Part shown: in pieces, positions 33,936-42,434 of the stretch
How positions within the stretch are numbered: the first letter of the stretch is position 1
Layout of the letters: every line of letters begins with the position of its first letter
Assembly: GCF_001697225.1 (NCBI RefSeq)
Contig: NZ_CP014671.1
Span: 2,728,001-2,792,000, forward strand
DNA: 64,000 nt
From: Immundisolibacter cernigliae
GTDB lineage: Bacteria; Pseudomonadota; Gammaproteobacteria; Immundisolibacterales; Immundisolibacteraceae
Direction: 5' to 3'
Notes under the pieces: generated by a model
What the model saw: only the letters and a program-made list of their open reading frames with translations
Told to the model about the DNA's origin: nothing
The model's database searches: none
Position numbers and translations under genes: made by a program

Positions 33936-35998
33936 GCCACGCCGATTTCGACAAGCCGCATGCCTTCGCCGCCACCTGGCGACGGATGCTGCTGCTGGGC
34001 CTGGTGCTGATCCCGGCCACCATCGCCAGCCAGTTCATGCGTGAGGTGCTTCCCTACGGTGGGCGCACCGGGCTGGAGCTGGCCATCATCATCGTGTTCG
34101 GCGTGCTGTTTGGCTGGATTTCGATCGGCCTGTGGACCTCCGCGATCGGTTTCGTCAGCCTGCTGCTGCGCCGCGACCGCTACAACCTGGTGCGCGCCAC
34201 CGGCGCCATGCGGCCGATCGATCCGGCCGCCCGCACGGCGGTGCTGTTGCCGGTGTTCGCCGAGGACATGCGGCGGGTCGGCGCCGGCCTGCGCGCGACC
34301 TACGAGTCCCTGGCTGCCACCGGTCAGATCGACCGCTTCGACTTTTTCATCCTCAGCGACACCCAGGACCCCGGCCGCTGGGTGGATGAGGAGGTCGCCT
34401 GGGCCACGCTGTGCCGGGAGATGGGCGCCAGCGGGCGGCTTTTTTACCGCAACCGGCAGGTCAACCTGAAGCGCAAGAGCGGCAACGTGGCCGATTTCGT
34501 GCGCCGCTGGGGCGCGCACTACCGCTACATGGTGGTGTTCGACGCCGACAGCGTGATGAGCGGCGAAGCGCTGGTGAAGCTGGTCAACATGATGGAATCG
34601 AGCCCGCGCGTGGGCCTGATCCAGACCCTGCCGCAACCGATGGGCCAGCACACGCTGTTCGCGCGCATGTTGCAGTTCACCGGCCACGCCTACGGGCCGA
34701 TCTTCGCCGCCGGCCTGCATTTCTGGCAGCTGGGCGATGGGCCGTTCTGGGGCCACAACGCCATCATCCGCGTCGAGGCCTTCCGCCAGAACTGCGGCCT
34801 GCCGCGCCTTCCGGGCCGCCCGCCGCTCGGTGGCGACATCCTCAGTCACGACTTTGTCGAATCGGCCCTGCTGCGCGGCGGCGGCTGGACCATCTGGCTG
34901 GCGCACGACCTGCCGGGCAGCTACGAGGAACTGCCGCCGACCCTGCTGGACGCCATGAAGCGCGACCGCCGCTGGTGCCAGGGCAATTTGCAGCACCTGC
35001 GTCTGCTGTTCGCCGAAGGCCTGTTCCCGGCCCACCGGGCGCTGTTCATCAACGGCATCATGTCCTACGTGTCGGCGCTGCTGTGGCTGGTGTTCCTGTT
35101 GCTGTCCAGCGGCCAGGCGGTGTGGCAGGCGCTCAAGCCCCCGGATTATTTCCCGACCGGTCCGGCGCTGTTCCCGCAGTGGCCGGTGTGGCAGCCGCAG
35201 TGGGCGCTGCTGCTGATCGTGGCCACGACGGTGATCCTGTTCGCGCCCAAGATCCTGGCGGTGTTGCTGATCATCGTGCAGCGGCGGGCCGGGCAGTTCG
35301 GCGGCGTGCTGCGGCTGCTGGCCAGTGCCATCACGGAAACCCTGATGTCGGCCCTGCTGGCGCCGGTGCAGGCGGTGTTCCACTCCAAGTTCGTGCTGTT
35401 CACGCTGCTCGGTCAGCAGGTGGGCTGGGGCGCCCAGTCGCGCGGCGATGCCAGCACCCGTTGGGCCGAGGCGCTGCGTTACCACGGTCTTGCAACGCTG
35501 TTTGCGGCCGTGTGGGGCCTTGGCGTGTTCTGGCTGAACCCGGCGTTCTTCTGGTGGCTGACGCCGGTGGTGGCGGCGCTGTTGCTGGCGATTCCGGTAT
35601 CGGTGCTCAGCAGTCGCAGCAGCGTCGGGCGCAGCGCGCGTGAGCGGGGCCTGTTCCTGACCCCGCCAGAGACGGCGCCCGCGCCGGTGCTGCAGGACTT
35701 CGCGCGGTATCTGGCGCAGGCCGAACGGGCGCCGGTTCGGCAGGGCGGGTTTGCCGCGGTGGTGGAAGACCCGGCGGTCAACGCCCTGCATGTGGTCATG
35801 CAGGGGCTGGCGCGGGGCGAGCGCCTGTCAGCGGCGATTCTCGCCCGGCGCCAGGAGTTGGTCGGGAAGGTGCTGCGCGCCGGCCCTGCGGCGCTCGCAG
35901 CGCGTGAGCAGAAGCTGCTGCTGCGCCAGCCGCGGCTGCTGCTCGATCTGCACCGGCGCTGGTGGGCGCAGGGCGCCCGGCCCTCGCCCGAGGCCTGA
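33932..35998 (+). CDS. opgH: glucans biosynthesis glucosyltransferase OpgH (MdoH)
   Basis: Inner-membrane GT2 glycosyltransferase that makes linear beta-1,2-glucan from UDP-glucose and exports it. The 688-residue protein has two N-terminal helices, a cytosolic GT domain with TAVLLPVFAED, FILSDTQDPGRW, KSGNVADF, the DxD motif VVFDADSVMSG, the catalytic region DILSHDFVESALLRGGGW and the acceptor motif RDRRWCQGNLQH, then about six C-terminal helices. It is shorter at the N-terminus than E. coli OpgH (847 residues), lacking the long cytosolic extension. It is last in the operon and convergent with the haemoglobin gene at 15 bp. Confidence 0.94.
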   Translation: MSHADFDKPHAFAATWRRMLLLGLVLIPATIASQFMREVLPYGGRTGLELAIIIVFGVLFGWISIGLWTSAIGFVSLLLRRDRYNLVRATGAMRPIDPAARTAVLLPVFAEDMRRVGAGLRATYESLAATGQIDRFDFFILSDTQDPGRWVDEEVAWATLCREMGASGRLFYRNRQVNLKRKSGNVADFVRRWGAHYRYMVVFDADSVMSGEALVKLVNMMESSPRVGLIQTLPQPMGQHTLFARMLQFTGHAYGPIFAAGLHFWQLGDGPFWGHNAIIRVEAFRQNCGLPRLPGRPPLGGDILSHDFVESALLRGGGWTIWLAHDLPGSYEELPPTLLDAMKRDRRWCQGNLQHLRLLFAEGLFPAHRALFINGIMSYVSALLWLVFLLLSSGQAVWQALKPPDYFPTGPALFPQWPVWQPQWALLLIVATTVILFAPKILAVLLIIVQRRAGQFGGVLRLLASAITETLMSALLAPVQAVFHSKFVLFTLLGQQVGWGAQSRGDASTRWAEALRYHGLATLFAAVWGLGVFWLNPAFFWWLTPVVAALLLAIPVSVLSSRSSVGRSARERGLFLTPPETAPAPVLQDFARYLAQAERAPVRQGGFAAVVEDPAVNALHVVMQGLARGERLSAAILARRQELVGKVLRAGPAALAAREQKLLLRQPRLLLDLHRRWWAQGARPSPEA

Positions 35999-36013
35999 GC
36001 CGCGGCGCCGTAA

Positions 36014-36391
36014 TCAGTCGTTGCGCAGCGCCTGCGCCACCCGCCCGAAGGCCGGCTCCAGCATCTGGCGGTATTTCTCGTCGATGCCGACGTCGATCAT
36101 GGCCTGGCGCATGCACTTCATCCACTGCTCGGCGGCCGCCTCGTCGATGTGAAACGGCTTGTGCGCCTTGGTGATGCACGGGCTGCCACGCTTCTGGATG
36201 AACAGCGGCGGCCCGCCCAGCCAACCGGACAGGTACTCGAACAGCGACTGCCGCACGGGGCCCAGATCATCCTTGTGCATCTTGCGGATGGTCGCCACAT
36301 CCGGATCGGTATCCAGCAGTTCGTAGAACCGGTCGACCAGCCTGCGGACCGTGGCCTCGCCGCCGATCCAGTCGTACATGGTGTCGCTCAC
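36014..36391 (-). CDS. group II truncated haemoglobin
   Basis: A 125-residue 2-on-2 globin that binds O2/NO and may protect against nitrosative or oxidative stress. It shows YDWIGGEATVRRLVDRFYELL (B helix), LFEYLSGWLGGPPLFIQKRG (group II E-F signature), the proximal His in KAHKPFHID and the G8 Trp in AAEQWMKCM. The GTG at 36391 gives the N-terminus VSDTMYDWIGG with GAGG upstream; ATG 36379 is the alternative. It is a single gene between convergent opgH and divergent yihY. Confidence 0.92.
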   Translation of the reverse strand: MSDTMYDWIGGEATVRRLVDRFYELLDTDPDVATIRKMHKDDLGPVRQSLFEYLSGWLGGPPLFIQKRGSPCITKAHKPFHIDEAAAEQWMKCMRQAMIDVGIDEKYRQMLEPAFGRVAQALRND

Positions 36392-36569
36392 GCCGTGAAC
36401 CTCGCGCGTCTGTGGGGGTGTCGGGCGGCGACTATGCCGCAGCGGCGGGCGCCCGAATTGACCGGCGTCAACCTCGCCGGTGCGGCGACGGGGCGCCGGC
36501 GGCACGCAAGCGGGCGCTTTTCAGGGCGTCGATTGGCCCGGCACCGCGCAAATCGGCTACGGTAGCCGC

Positions 36570-37793
36570 ATGACCACTACCAGCCCATCGCGGGTTCGGG
36601 CGCTGTTGGCCGGGCTGCGGTTCATTGGCCGGCGCCTGTCGCAGGAGCGCATCACCCAGACCGCCGCCAGTCTCACGTTCACGACGGTGATCTCGCTGGT
36701 GCCGCTGCTGGCGGTGATGCTGGCGGTGTTCACGGCCTTTCCGGCCTTCGACGAGTTGCGCGGGCGCCTGCAGGACTGGTTTGCGCAGGCTTTGCTGCCG
36801 CCCAACATTGCCGAGGCGGTGTTCGGCTATCTGAACCAGTTTGCGGAAAAAGCCGCCGGGCTCGGTGCCGCCGGCGTGATCGGCCTGCTGGTGACTGCCA
36901 CCCTGCTGCTGCTGACGGTGGACCGCTCGCTGAATCTGATCTGGCGCACGTCGCGCCCCCGGCCGTTCCTGCAGCGGGTGATGCTGTTCTGGGCCTGGCT
37001 GACGGCCGGACCGCTGCTGATGGCCTTCGCACTCGGCCAGCTGTCGCTGGCCGCTGCGCTGTCGTCCGGCTGGCTGGGCGCGATCCCCGGCGCCACCGCC
37101 CTGCTTGGCACGCTGGTGTCGTGGCTGGTCATGGGCGGGCTGCTGGCGGTCGTGTATCGGGTGGTTCCCAATACCGAGGTGCTGTGGCGCGATGCGCTGG
37201 CAGGCGGCGTACTGGCGGCGGTGGCCTTCAACCTCGCCAGCCGTCTGTTTGCCTGGTACATCGGCCGTCTGCCGACCTATGCCGCCGTGTACGGCACGTT
37301 CGCCACGCTGCCGCTGGCGCTGATCTGGATTTACTGGAGCTGGCTGGTGGTGCTCGGTGGCGCCATTGTGGCGGCCTGGCTGCCGGCACTGCGCAGCGGG
37401 GTGATGGCCCGGTCGGCGCCGGTGGGAGGCGATTTTCTGCTCGCCTTGCAGGTGCTGTGCCGCCTGGCGGCCACCCGCCAGCCGCCGTTGTGTGGCCTCG
37501 ATATGGCCACACTGGCGCGCGGCCTGGCCGCCGATCCGCAGCGCCTGGAGGGTGTGTTGCAGTCGCTGGAGGCCCTCGGCTGGGTGGGCCAGGTCAGGTC
37601 CGCACAACACCGACGGGTCCGTTGGGTGCTGTTGATCGATCCGCAGGTCGCGACGCTGCGACCCTTGGTCGATCATCTGCTCCTGGACCGCGAGGCGGCT
37701 GCACGCGCCGGCCTGCTGCCGGGCAGCCTGTTCAACGACGAGGTACTCGGTCGCCCGGTGCAGGACTGCCTGGGTAAGGATCTGCGCGGGTGA
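36570..37793 (+). CDS. YihY/virulence factor BrkB family inner-membrane protein (UPF0761)
   Basis: A 407-residue membrane protein of the YihY family, once mis-called RNase BN; its function is unsettled. It shows the N-terminal RITQTAASLTFTTVISLVPLLAVMLAVF region, SLNLIWRTSRPRPFLQRVMLFW, YRVVPNTEVLWRDALAGG and ATLPLALIWIYWSWLVVLGGA. A soluble ~120-residue C-terminal extension with winged-helix character (LDMATLARGLAADPQRLEGVLQSLEALGWVG in parts) follows. ATG 36570 gives the family N-terminus. It is separated from the convergent sulfotransferase gene by a bidirectional terminator. Confidence 0.88.
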   Translation: MTTTSPSRVRALLAGLRFIGRRLSQERITQTAASLTFTTVISLVPLLAVMLAVFTAFPAFDELRGRLQDWFAQALLPPNIAEAVFGYLNQFAEKAAGLGAAGVIGLLVTATLLLLTVDRSLNLIWRTSRPRPFLQRVMLFWAWLTAGPLLMAFALGQLSLAAALSSGWLGAIPGATALLGTLVSWLVMGGLLAVVYRVVPNTEVLWRDALAGGVLAAVAFNLASRLFAWYIGRLPTYAAVYGTFATLPLALIWIYWSWLVVLGGAIVAAWLPALRSGVMARSAPVGGDFLLALQVLCRLAATRQPPLCGLDMATLARGLAADPQRLEGVLQSLEALGWVGQVRSAQHRRVRWVLLIDPQVATLRPLVDHLLLDREAAARAGLLPGSLFNDEVLGRPVQDCLGKDLRG

Positions 37794-37811
37794 GTGTCCG
37801 CGGCGACGCGC

Positions 37812-37832
37812 AAAAGCCGCATGCGGCGTTTT
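37812..37832. terminator. bidirectional terminator between yihY and sulfotransferase
   Basis: The perfect palindrome GCCGCATGCGGC is flanked by AAAA on the left and GTTTT on the right, in the 40-bp gap between two convergent genes, so it can end transcription from both sides. Confidence 0.7.
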
Positions 37833-37833
37833 C

Positions 37834-38751
37834 TCACCGGGCATCGGCCCCGGTGCCCTGGGCCAGCCACTGCGCACACTCGGCGCCCAGCTCCAGCACC
37901 GCGCGCCGCTCGTAGGCGGCGGCCTGTTGCGGCGTCAGCAGTTCGCGCCAGCGCCCGGCCTGGCCGCTGTGCAGGAAGGACGCCGCCCCGCCCCGCCACA
38001 TCGCCCCGCCGGCCGGCACGGTCTGCTCGCCGTGGGCGCGCATGTAGTCGAACGAGCAATGTTCGACGGCGGCCGTCCATTGCGCGGGGCTCAGTGCGAT
38101 GCCCAGAAAATCGGCGATGCGCCGCATCTGGCCCTCCAGGTCGCGCTTCATGTCGGCGTAGTGCACGAACAGCAGGTTCGGCAGATGGCGGATTTGCCAC
38201 CACGAGCGCACGCTGGAAAAAAACGGCCAGAACGGCGCGCCGTCCTGCTCCAGCCAGGTGTCGAAGGCCTCGCCGGCGCTTGCGGCCGGCGGCGGCATGG
38301 GCGGACCGACGCGGCCCGGCGTGTCGTTCAGCATCCGGAACCAGCCCTCCGTGGCGCTGGCGTGGTGGTTGTAAAGACTCACCGCCACGTCACGTCCGTC
38401 GCGGCCGATGTAGAGGTACTTGGCGCGTGGCGAGTACACCAGCGCATCGACCGGCAGATGGGTCTTGATGAAGCGCCGGTGCGTCTGCGCCGCCAGCAGG
38501 GCGTGCTTGACGGCGGTCGGCGGCGCGCGCAGATCCAGCCACGGCGAGATGTCGTGCACCGGCACCTCTTCGGCGCCGCCGAACACCAGCTGGCCGACGA
38601 TCTGCTGCGTCCAGGTGGTGCCGGCCTTGGCATAGGTGGCGATGACGATGTCGTCGTCACGAAAGGCAAAGTCGTTCCAGGCCGTGGAATCGAAATGGTG
38701 GTTGTGCAGCTCACGGGTCTTCACCGGCCAGCCGTCGCGCGATTGGAGCAT
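37834..38751 (-). CDS. cytosolic-type sulfotransferase (PAPS-dependent)
   Basis: Transfers sulfate from PAPS to an alcohol, phenol or amine. The 305-residue protein has the 5'-phosphosulfate loop IATYAKAGTTWTQQIVGQL, the 3'-phosphate motif YIGRDGRDVAVSLYNH, a candidate catalytic His in FIKTHLPVD and the C-terminal motif region GAMWRGGAASFLHSGQAGRW in which GxxGxxK is not well kept (RW-R in place of the final Lys region). The start is ATG 38751. It is a single gene with no PAPS-synthesis genes nearby. The acceptor is unknown; a phenolic metabolite of the catabolic islands is a possibility. Confidence 0.87.
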   Translation of the reverse strand: MLQSRDGWPVKTRELHNHHFDSTAWNDFAFRDDDIVIATYAKAGTTWTQQIVGQLVFGGAEEVPVHDISPWLDLRAPPTAVKHALLAAQTHRRFIKTHLPVDALVYSPRAKYLYIGRDGRDVAVSLYNHHASATEGWFRMLNDTPGRVGPPMPPPAASAGEAFDTWLEQDGAPFWPFFSSVRSWWQIRHLPNLLFVHYADMKRDLEGQMRRIADFLGIALSPAQWTAAVEHCSFDYMRAHGEQTVPAGGAMWRGGAASFLHSGQAGRWRELLTPQQAAAYERRAVLELGAECAQWLAQGTGADAR

Positions 38752-38802
38752 GTCGGGATCCTATGTAGCGGATTGAAACGTTTCGGCCACGCCCTTCAAA
38801 CC

Positions 38803-38926
38803 ATCGGAAACCCCCAGGAGCCCGGCTGTGCCGGGCGACCATCGCGCGGCGAAGCTGCGCCTACCCGGTTTGTCCAGGTGGCGAACGTCCAGACATCCAG
38901 GATGGATTCATTGAGCGCTTCCCTCG
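38803..38926 (-). repeat. dispersed structured repeat, copy B
   Basis: The reverse complement matches 18505-18626 from GCGCTCAATGAATCCAT through the CCCGGCACAGCCGGG hairpin to TTTCCGATGG. The first hairpin reads GCGCAGCTTCGCCGCGC here, with compensating and non-compensating changes relative to copy A. It sits just upstream of the sulfotransferase gene (start 38751), read in the same direction as that gene. Confidence 0.7.
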
Positions 38927-39413
38927 GAATAATGCCCGGCATCACCCGGCAGGCGATCGCCTGCCTCCAGAAAAAAGGCCGACGCTGAGCGTCGGTGGAT
39001 CGGATGATGGCCATCGGCCACACTGGCCGGGAAGCCGGCGCACTTGCCCGGCGTGAGCATCTGCCCGCTGGCATCGCTCATCTGCCCCGGCCCACCCTCA
39101 TTGAGTGGCGGATCGGCCGCTTGCCGGTACGGTGGCCGGCTCGAGGGCCGGCGAACGGGGCAGTTGATTGGCAGCCGTCATAAGCGTGTGCGCCTTGGGT
39201 CGCGTAGCATTCCAGAGCGCTCGACCGACCGCTCGCGCCACGCCGGAGAACAGCGTTCATGGGCATGTTTCAGACTTGGGGCAGTCGACTGCCCATCGGG
39301 CCTGCACAGTCGTCACGTCGACCTGATCCGGCCGCTCTGGAGCGTGCTGGACGTGACGCCAACGAGCCGCGGCGCGGTTTGCCTGCCGCGCTTGCCCTGT
39401 GCATGACCGGGCG
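38927..39413. other. intergenic region without a supported gene
   Basis: About 490 bp between the dispersed repeat and the lipoprotein gene. All open frames are short, lack ribosome-binding sites and have no recognisable domains. I see no RNA gene or clear promoter. It may contain decayed sequence. Confidence 0.5.
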
Positions 39414-39806
39414 ATGCGTGGCGTGAAGGTGGGTTTGATCGCGCTGCCGCTGTTGATGGTGGCCTGCGCCCTGCAGGGCGCAGGGGCGGCACCGCCGACG
39501 GTTCAGAACCCGGCCAAGCCAGCCGCCGACATCCAACAGGCCGAGATGGAAGCCCGCGCCCGACACACGCGAGCCTTGCAGGACTGCGCGCGCACGCAGC
39601 AGCAGGCCACCTGTGTCCGCGATGCCGACGCGAAACTTTACGAGACGCTGCGCGATACGGCCGGCGAGCGCCAGCGCGGCGCCACCACACCTGCCCCGAC
39701 GGCGCAGGACGCGCAGCGGGTGCAGCGTCAGCGTCTGTTTCGCGAGCTTGAGCAGGCGGCGCCCAAGCCGCTGCCATCGCCAGGACCGGACCAGCCAGGT
39801 CGCTGA
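39414..39806 (+). CDS. putative exported protein or lipoprotein of unknown function
   Basis: A 130-residue protein starting at ATG 39414 (an in-frame GTG at 39399 would add five residues). The N-terminus has a basic start and hydrophobic core (VGLIALPLLMVACALQG), with a possible lipobox MVAC that departs from the usual LxAC. The mature part is hydrophilic, Gln/Ala/Arg-rich and predicted helical, with two cysteines (LQDCARTQQQATCVRD), perhaps a disulfide, and a Pro-rich tail. There is no recognised family and no operon partner. Confidence 0.6.
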   Translation: MRGVKVGLIALPLLMVACALQGAGAAPPTVQNPAKPAADIQQAEMEARARHTRALQDCARTQQQATCVRDADAKLYETLRDTAGERQRGATTPAPTAQDAQRVQRQRLFRELEQAAPKPLPSPGPDQPGR

Positions 39807-39883
39807 ACACGGCAAGGTCATTGGCCGCTGCGGCCCAATCCAGTCCGCCCAATCGCGCTGCCGGCGGCCGGTCGCGGGCCGGC

Positions 39884-40393
39884 TCAGGCCTCGCGGTGCC
39901 AGTGCACGCGCAGCGTGGTGTCGTCGTCGGCGTAGTGATAATCGAGGTCACCACGATAGGCGTGATGCACGGCCTCGCCCAGGCCGCGCGCCAGGTGGGC
40001 GTCGGTGGTGGTGATCAGCAGGCCGCCCTCGGTGTCCTCGCGGGCCATGATGCGCTGCAGCGGATGCTCCGCCGTCTGTCGCTGGGTGTGGTTGTCTATC
40101 AGGTGCCCGATCTCCTCGCGGTGCGCGGACAGAAACGCACCGCTCAGTGTCAGGTAGCCGGCCGGCACCCGGTCGCGTACACGCTGGCAGGCCGGGCACA
40201 GCACCTCGGCGGCATCGGCCGGCCGCGCCAGCCACTGCCAGTGCCCGCCGTGCCAGACCACGCCGCAGTCGCCGCAGACGCTGGGTTCGGACAGCTTCTG
40301 GCGCGCCAGGTAGGGGTCGTGCCCCTGCTGCAGGCCCGGCCGGTCGTGGTGGCCGTGGTGGGGGACGTCGGGGGTTTTGTGGGGTCCGGTCAT
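39884..40393 (-). CDS. BCAM0308-like zinc-ribbon protein
   Basis: A 169-residue soluble protein with two paired-cysteine knuckles, CGDCG (near residue 40) and CPAC (near residue 67), suggesting one structural zinc. The remainder is an alpha/beta domain with LIDNHTQRQTAEHPLQRIM and a C-terminal LITTTDAHLARGLGEAVHHAY. A His-rich N-terminus (VPHHGHHDRPG) is notable. The layout recalls the BCAM0308 family (ATPase-like or nucleic-acid-linked, not characterised). ATG 40393 is preferred over the upstream ATG at 40432. It is a single gene; its role is unknown. Confidence 0.65.
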   Translation of the reverse strand: MTGPHKTPDVPHHGHHDRPGLQQGHDPYLARQKLSEPSVCGDCGVVWHGGHWQWLARPADAAEVLCPACQRVRDRVPAGYLTLSGAFLSAHREEIGHLIDNHTQRQTAEHPLQRIMAREDTEGGLLITTTDAHLARGLGEAVHHAYRGDLDYHYADDDTTLRVHWHREA

Positions 40394-40507
40394 GACTCGC
40401 TCCGCGATGGTGGTGGGCGCCCGAGAGCGCACGCTTCACACCCTAGCGGTGGTCCCGGGTTGCTGCGTTGACCGTACTCAACCGGCCCGACGCGCGCTTC
40501 CATGAAC

Positions 40508-41466
40508 TTACTCGCGATCGCCGCGGGGTGCTGCATGAGCGGCCGCGCCCAACAGACCGACTCGCGGTTCGCCGATCACGTGCAGCGGCATCCGGCGCAG
40601 CAGCCCGGCCATGCGTCCCTTGGCGTGGAAGGCGTCCACAAACGCCGGGCTCGAGAACAGCGGCTGATTCTTCTGCACCACACCGCCGGTCAGGTAGAGG
40701 CCACCGAATGGCAGGCAGGTGAGCGCAAGGTTGCCGGCCACCGCACCGCACAGCCTGGCGAAAAGCTGCAGTGTTTCGCGTGCAATCGCATCGCCCGCGG
40801 CGGCAGCGGCGGCGATGGTCGGCGTGTCCAGCGCCGCGCCGCCCAGAAACGCGTGAATGAGCGCCAAGCCCGGACCTGCCGCCAGCCGCTCGAAGGACAC
40901 GCGGTCGATTCCAAGCTGCTGGCGGGCGAACTCACGCAGCCGCACCTGCTGTTCATCCAGCGGTGCGAAATCGACGTGTCCGCCCTCGCTCGGGAAGACC
41001 TGCGCACCGCTGCGGCCAGGCAGGACCAGCGCCATGCCAAGGCCGGTGCCGATACCCATGACCGCGCGCAGTGCGTCGGTCTGCGGCTGGCCCGCCTGCA
41101 CGGTCAGGACGTCGGTGGCCGAGAGCATGCCGATGCCGTGGCCGACGGCTGCCAGGTCGTTGATAAGGGTGACCTGCCCGATGCCAAGTGCCAGGGCGAG
41201 CTGGGTGCTGTCGAGCAACCACGGCAGGTTGGTGATGCGCGTCTGGGTTCCGCCGCCGGGCGCCGGTTGCACTGGACCGGCCACCGCGAAGCAGGCCGAC
41301 TCGGGGGCGGCGCGCCGGCCAGGAATTCGCGCACGATGTCGGCCAGATCGGGATAGGCGGCGCTGTCGAAGCGCGCCTCGGCCAGTGTTTCCAGCCGCCC
41401 GGCCTGCCAGCGCCCGCGCAGCAGAAGCGTCTTGGTGCCGCCGATGTCGCCCGCCAGCAGATCCAT
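40508..41466 (-). CDS. glk: glucokinase, frameshifted in its N-terminal quarter
   Basis: Phosphorylates glucose with ATP. It has the ROK/Glk N-terminal ATP loop LLAGDIGGTKTLLLRG (residues 3-18), YPDLADIVREFLAGAPP, then, in another frame, ESACFAVAGPVQ, ITNLPWLLD, LINDLAAVGHGI (catalytic Asp), GIGTGLGMALVL, SEGGHVDFAP and LYLTGGVVQKN. The break is at five C (plus-strand G 41303-41307). One more C joins the halves as APPPESACFAVAGP and gives 319 residues. It is last in the minus-strand run from the Rieske genes, 79 bp after the hydroxyisobutyrate-dehydrogenase-like gene. Confidence 0.88.
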
Positions 41467-41545
41467 GCGATTGCCTGTCCCGGTGTCCTGTCGCCAGCGC
41501 CAGTGTGCCACCGGCAACGGGGCCGATGGCCAGGGAATGAACCGC

Positions 41546-42430
41546 TCAGCCGGCCTCGAACACGCCCTGTTCGATCAGCTCGTACCAGGCCAGCAGGTCC
41601 TTGCGGCCATGACCCTTTTCCACCGCCTGCGCATACAGGCTCTGGATGCGGCTGCCAACCGGCAGGTGCACACCCACCCGCTCGGCCAGCTCGCGCACCA
41701 GGGTGATGTCCTTGCAGATCATGGTCAGACCGTCGGTGCTGTGGTCGAACGGTGCGCGGCCGTCGAACTTGGGCTTGACCAGCACCTCCATGACCCGCGT
41801 CGGCGCCAGGCAGGTGTCCATCACCTCCAGCAGGCGCTGCGGCTCGATGCCGACCGCCCGGCCCAGGGCGATCGACTCCATGACGCCCGACAGCGTGGAG
41901 ACCAGAATCAGGTTCTGGCACAGCTTGGCGGTCTGGCCGCTGCCGGCCGGTCCCAGGTGAAAGATGTGCTTGCCCATCAACGCCAGCAGCGGCTGCGCAC
42001 GTTCGAACAGGGCTGCCTCGCCGCCGACCATGATGCCGAGTGTCGCCGCTTGCGCCCCGGCTCCGGCGCCGCTCAGCGGCGCGTCCAGAAAGCCGATGTC
42101 GTGGCGTGCCGCGTCCTGCTCCAGCTCGCCGGCCAGCTGCGGGCTGATGGTGCTGCAATCGACGATGGCGCCGCCCGGCTGCAGGGTGCCCAGCAGGGCA
42201 TCCACCGTGGCGCGGACGACTTTCTGGCTCGGCAGGCAGGTGAACACGATCTGCGCGCCCTGCCCGACGACGGCCGCGTCGGCGCAGGCCGTGATGCCCT
42301 GTTCCACCGCCGCGGAAAGCGCCGAAGCCGACGGGTCGTAACCGAGCACCCGATACCCGGCACGCGCCAGATGGCCGGACATGGGCAGGCCCATGGTGCC
42401 CAGGCCGATGAAACCGAGCACCGGTTTCAT
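41546..42430 (-). CDS. NAD(P)-dependent 3-hydroxyisobutyrate dehydrogenase / tartronate semialdehyde reductase family protein
   Basis: A beta-hydroxyacid dehydrogenase of 294 residues. The Rossmann motif GFIGLGTMGLPMSGHLARAG opens the protein. DCSTISPQLAGELEQDAA (in parts) and FLDAPLSGAGAGAQAATLGIMVGG cover the substrate loop, and the catalytic Lys lies in GQTAKLCQNL. GRKDLLAWYELIEQ ends the protein. It follows the CMD gene by 4 bp in the operon with the Rieske subunits, which suggests reduction or oxidation of a small hydroxyacid from ring breakdown. The exact substrate cannot be told from sequence. Confidence 0.88.
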   Translation of the reverse strand: MKPVLGFIGLGTMGLPMSGHLARAGYRVLGYDPSASALSAAVEQGITACADAAVVGQGAQIVFTCLPSQKVVRATVDALLGTLQPGGAIVDCSTISPQLAGELEQDAARHDIGFLDAPLSGAGAGAQAATLGIMVGGEAALFERAQPLLALMGKHIFHLGPAGSGQTAKLCQNLILVSTLSGVMESIALGRAVGIEPQRLLEVMDTCLAPTRVMEVLVKPKFDGRAPFDHSTDGLTMICKDITLVRELAERVGVHLPVGSRIQSLYAQAVEKGHGRKDLLAWYELIEQGVFEAG

Positions 42431-42434
42431 GCCC

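Noticed and set aside
38796-39074. Minus-strand ORF of 92 codons reading through dispersed repeat copy B
   Set aside because: The peptide similarity to the frame crossing copy A comes from the repeated DNA itself. Stop positions and starts are not conserved.
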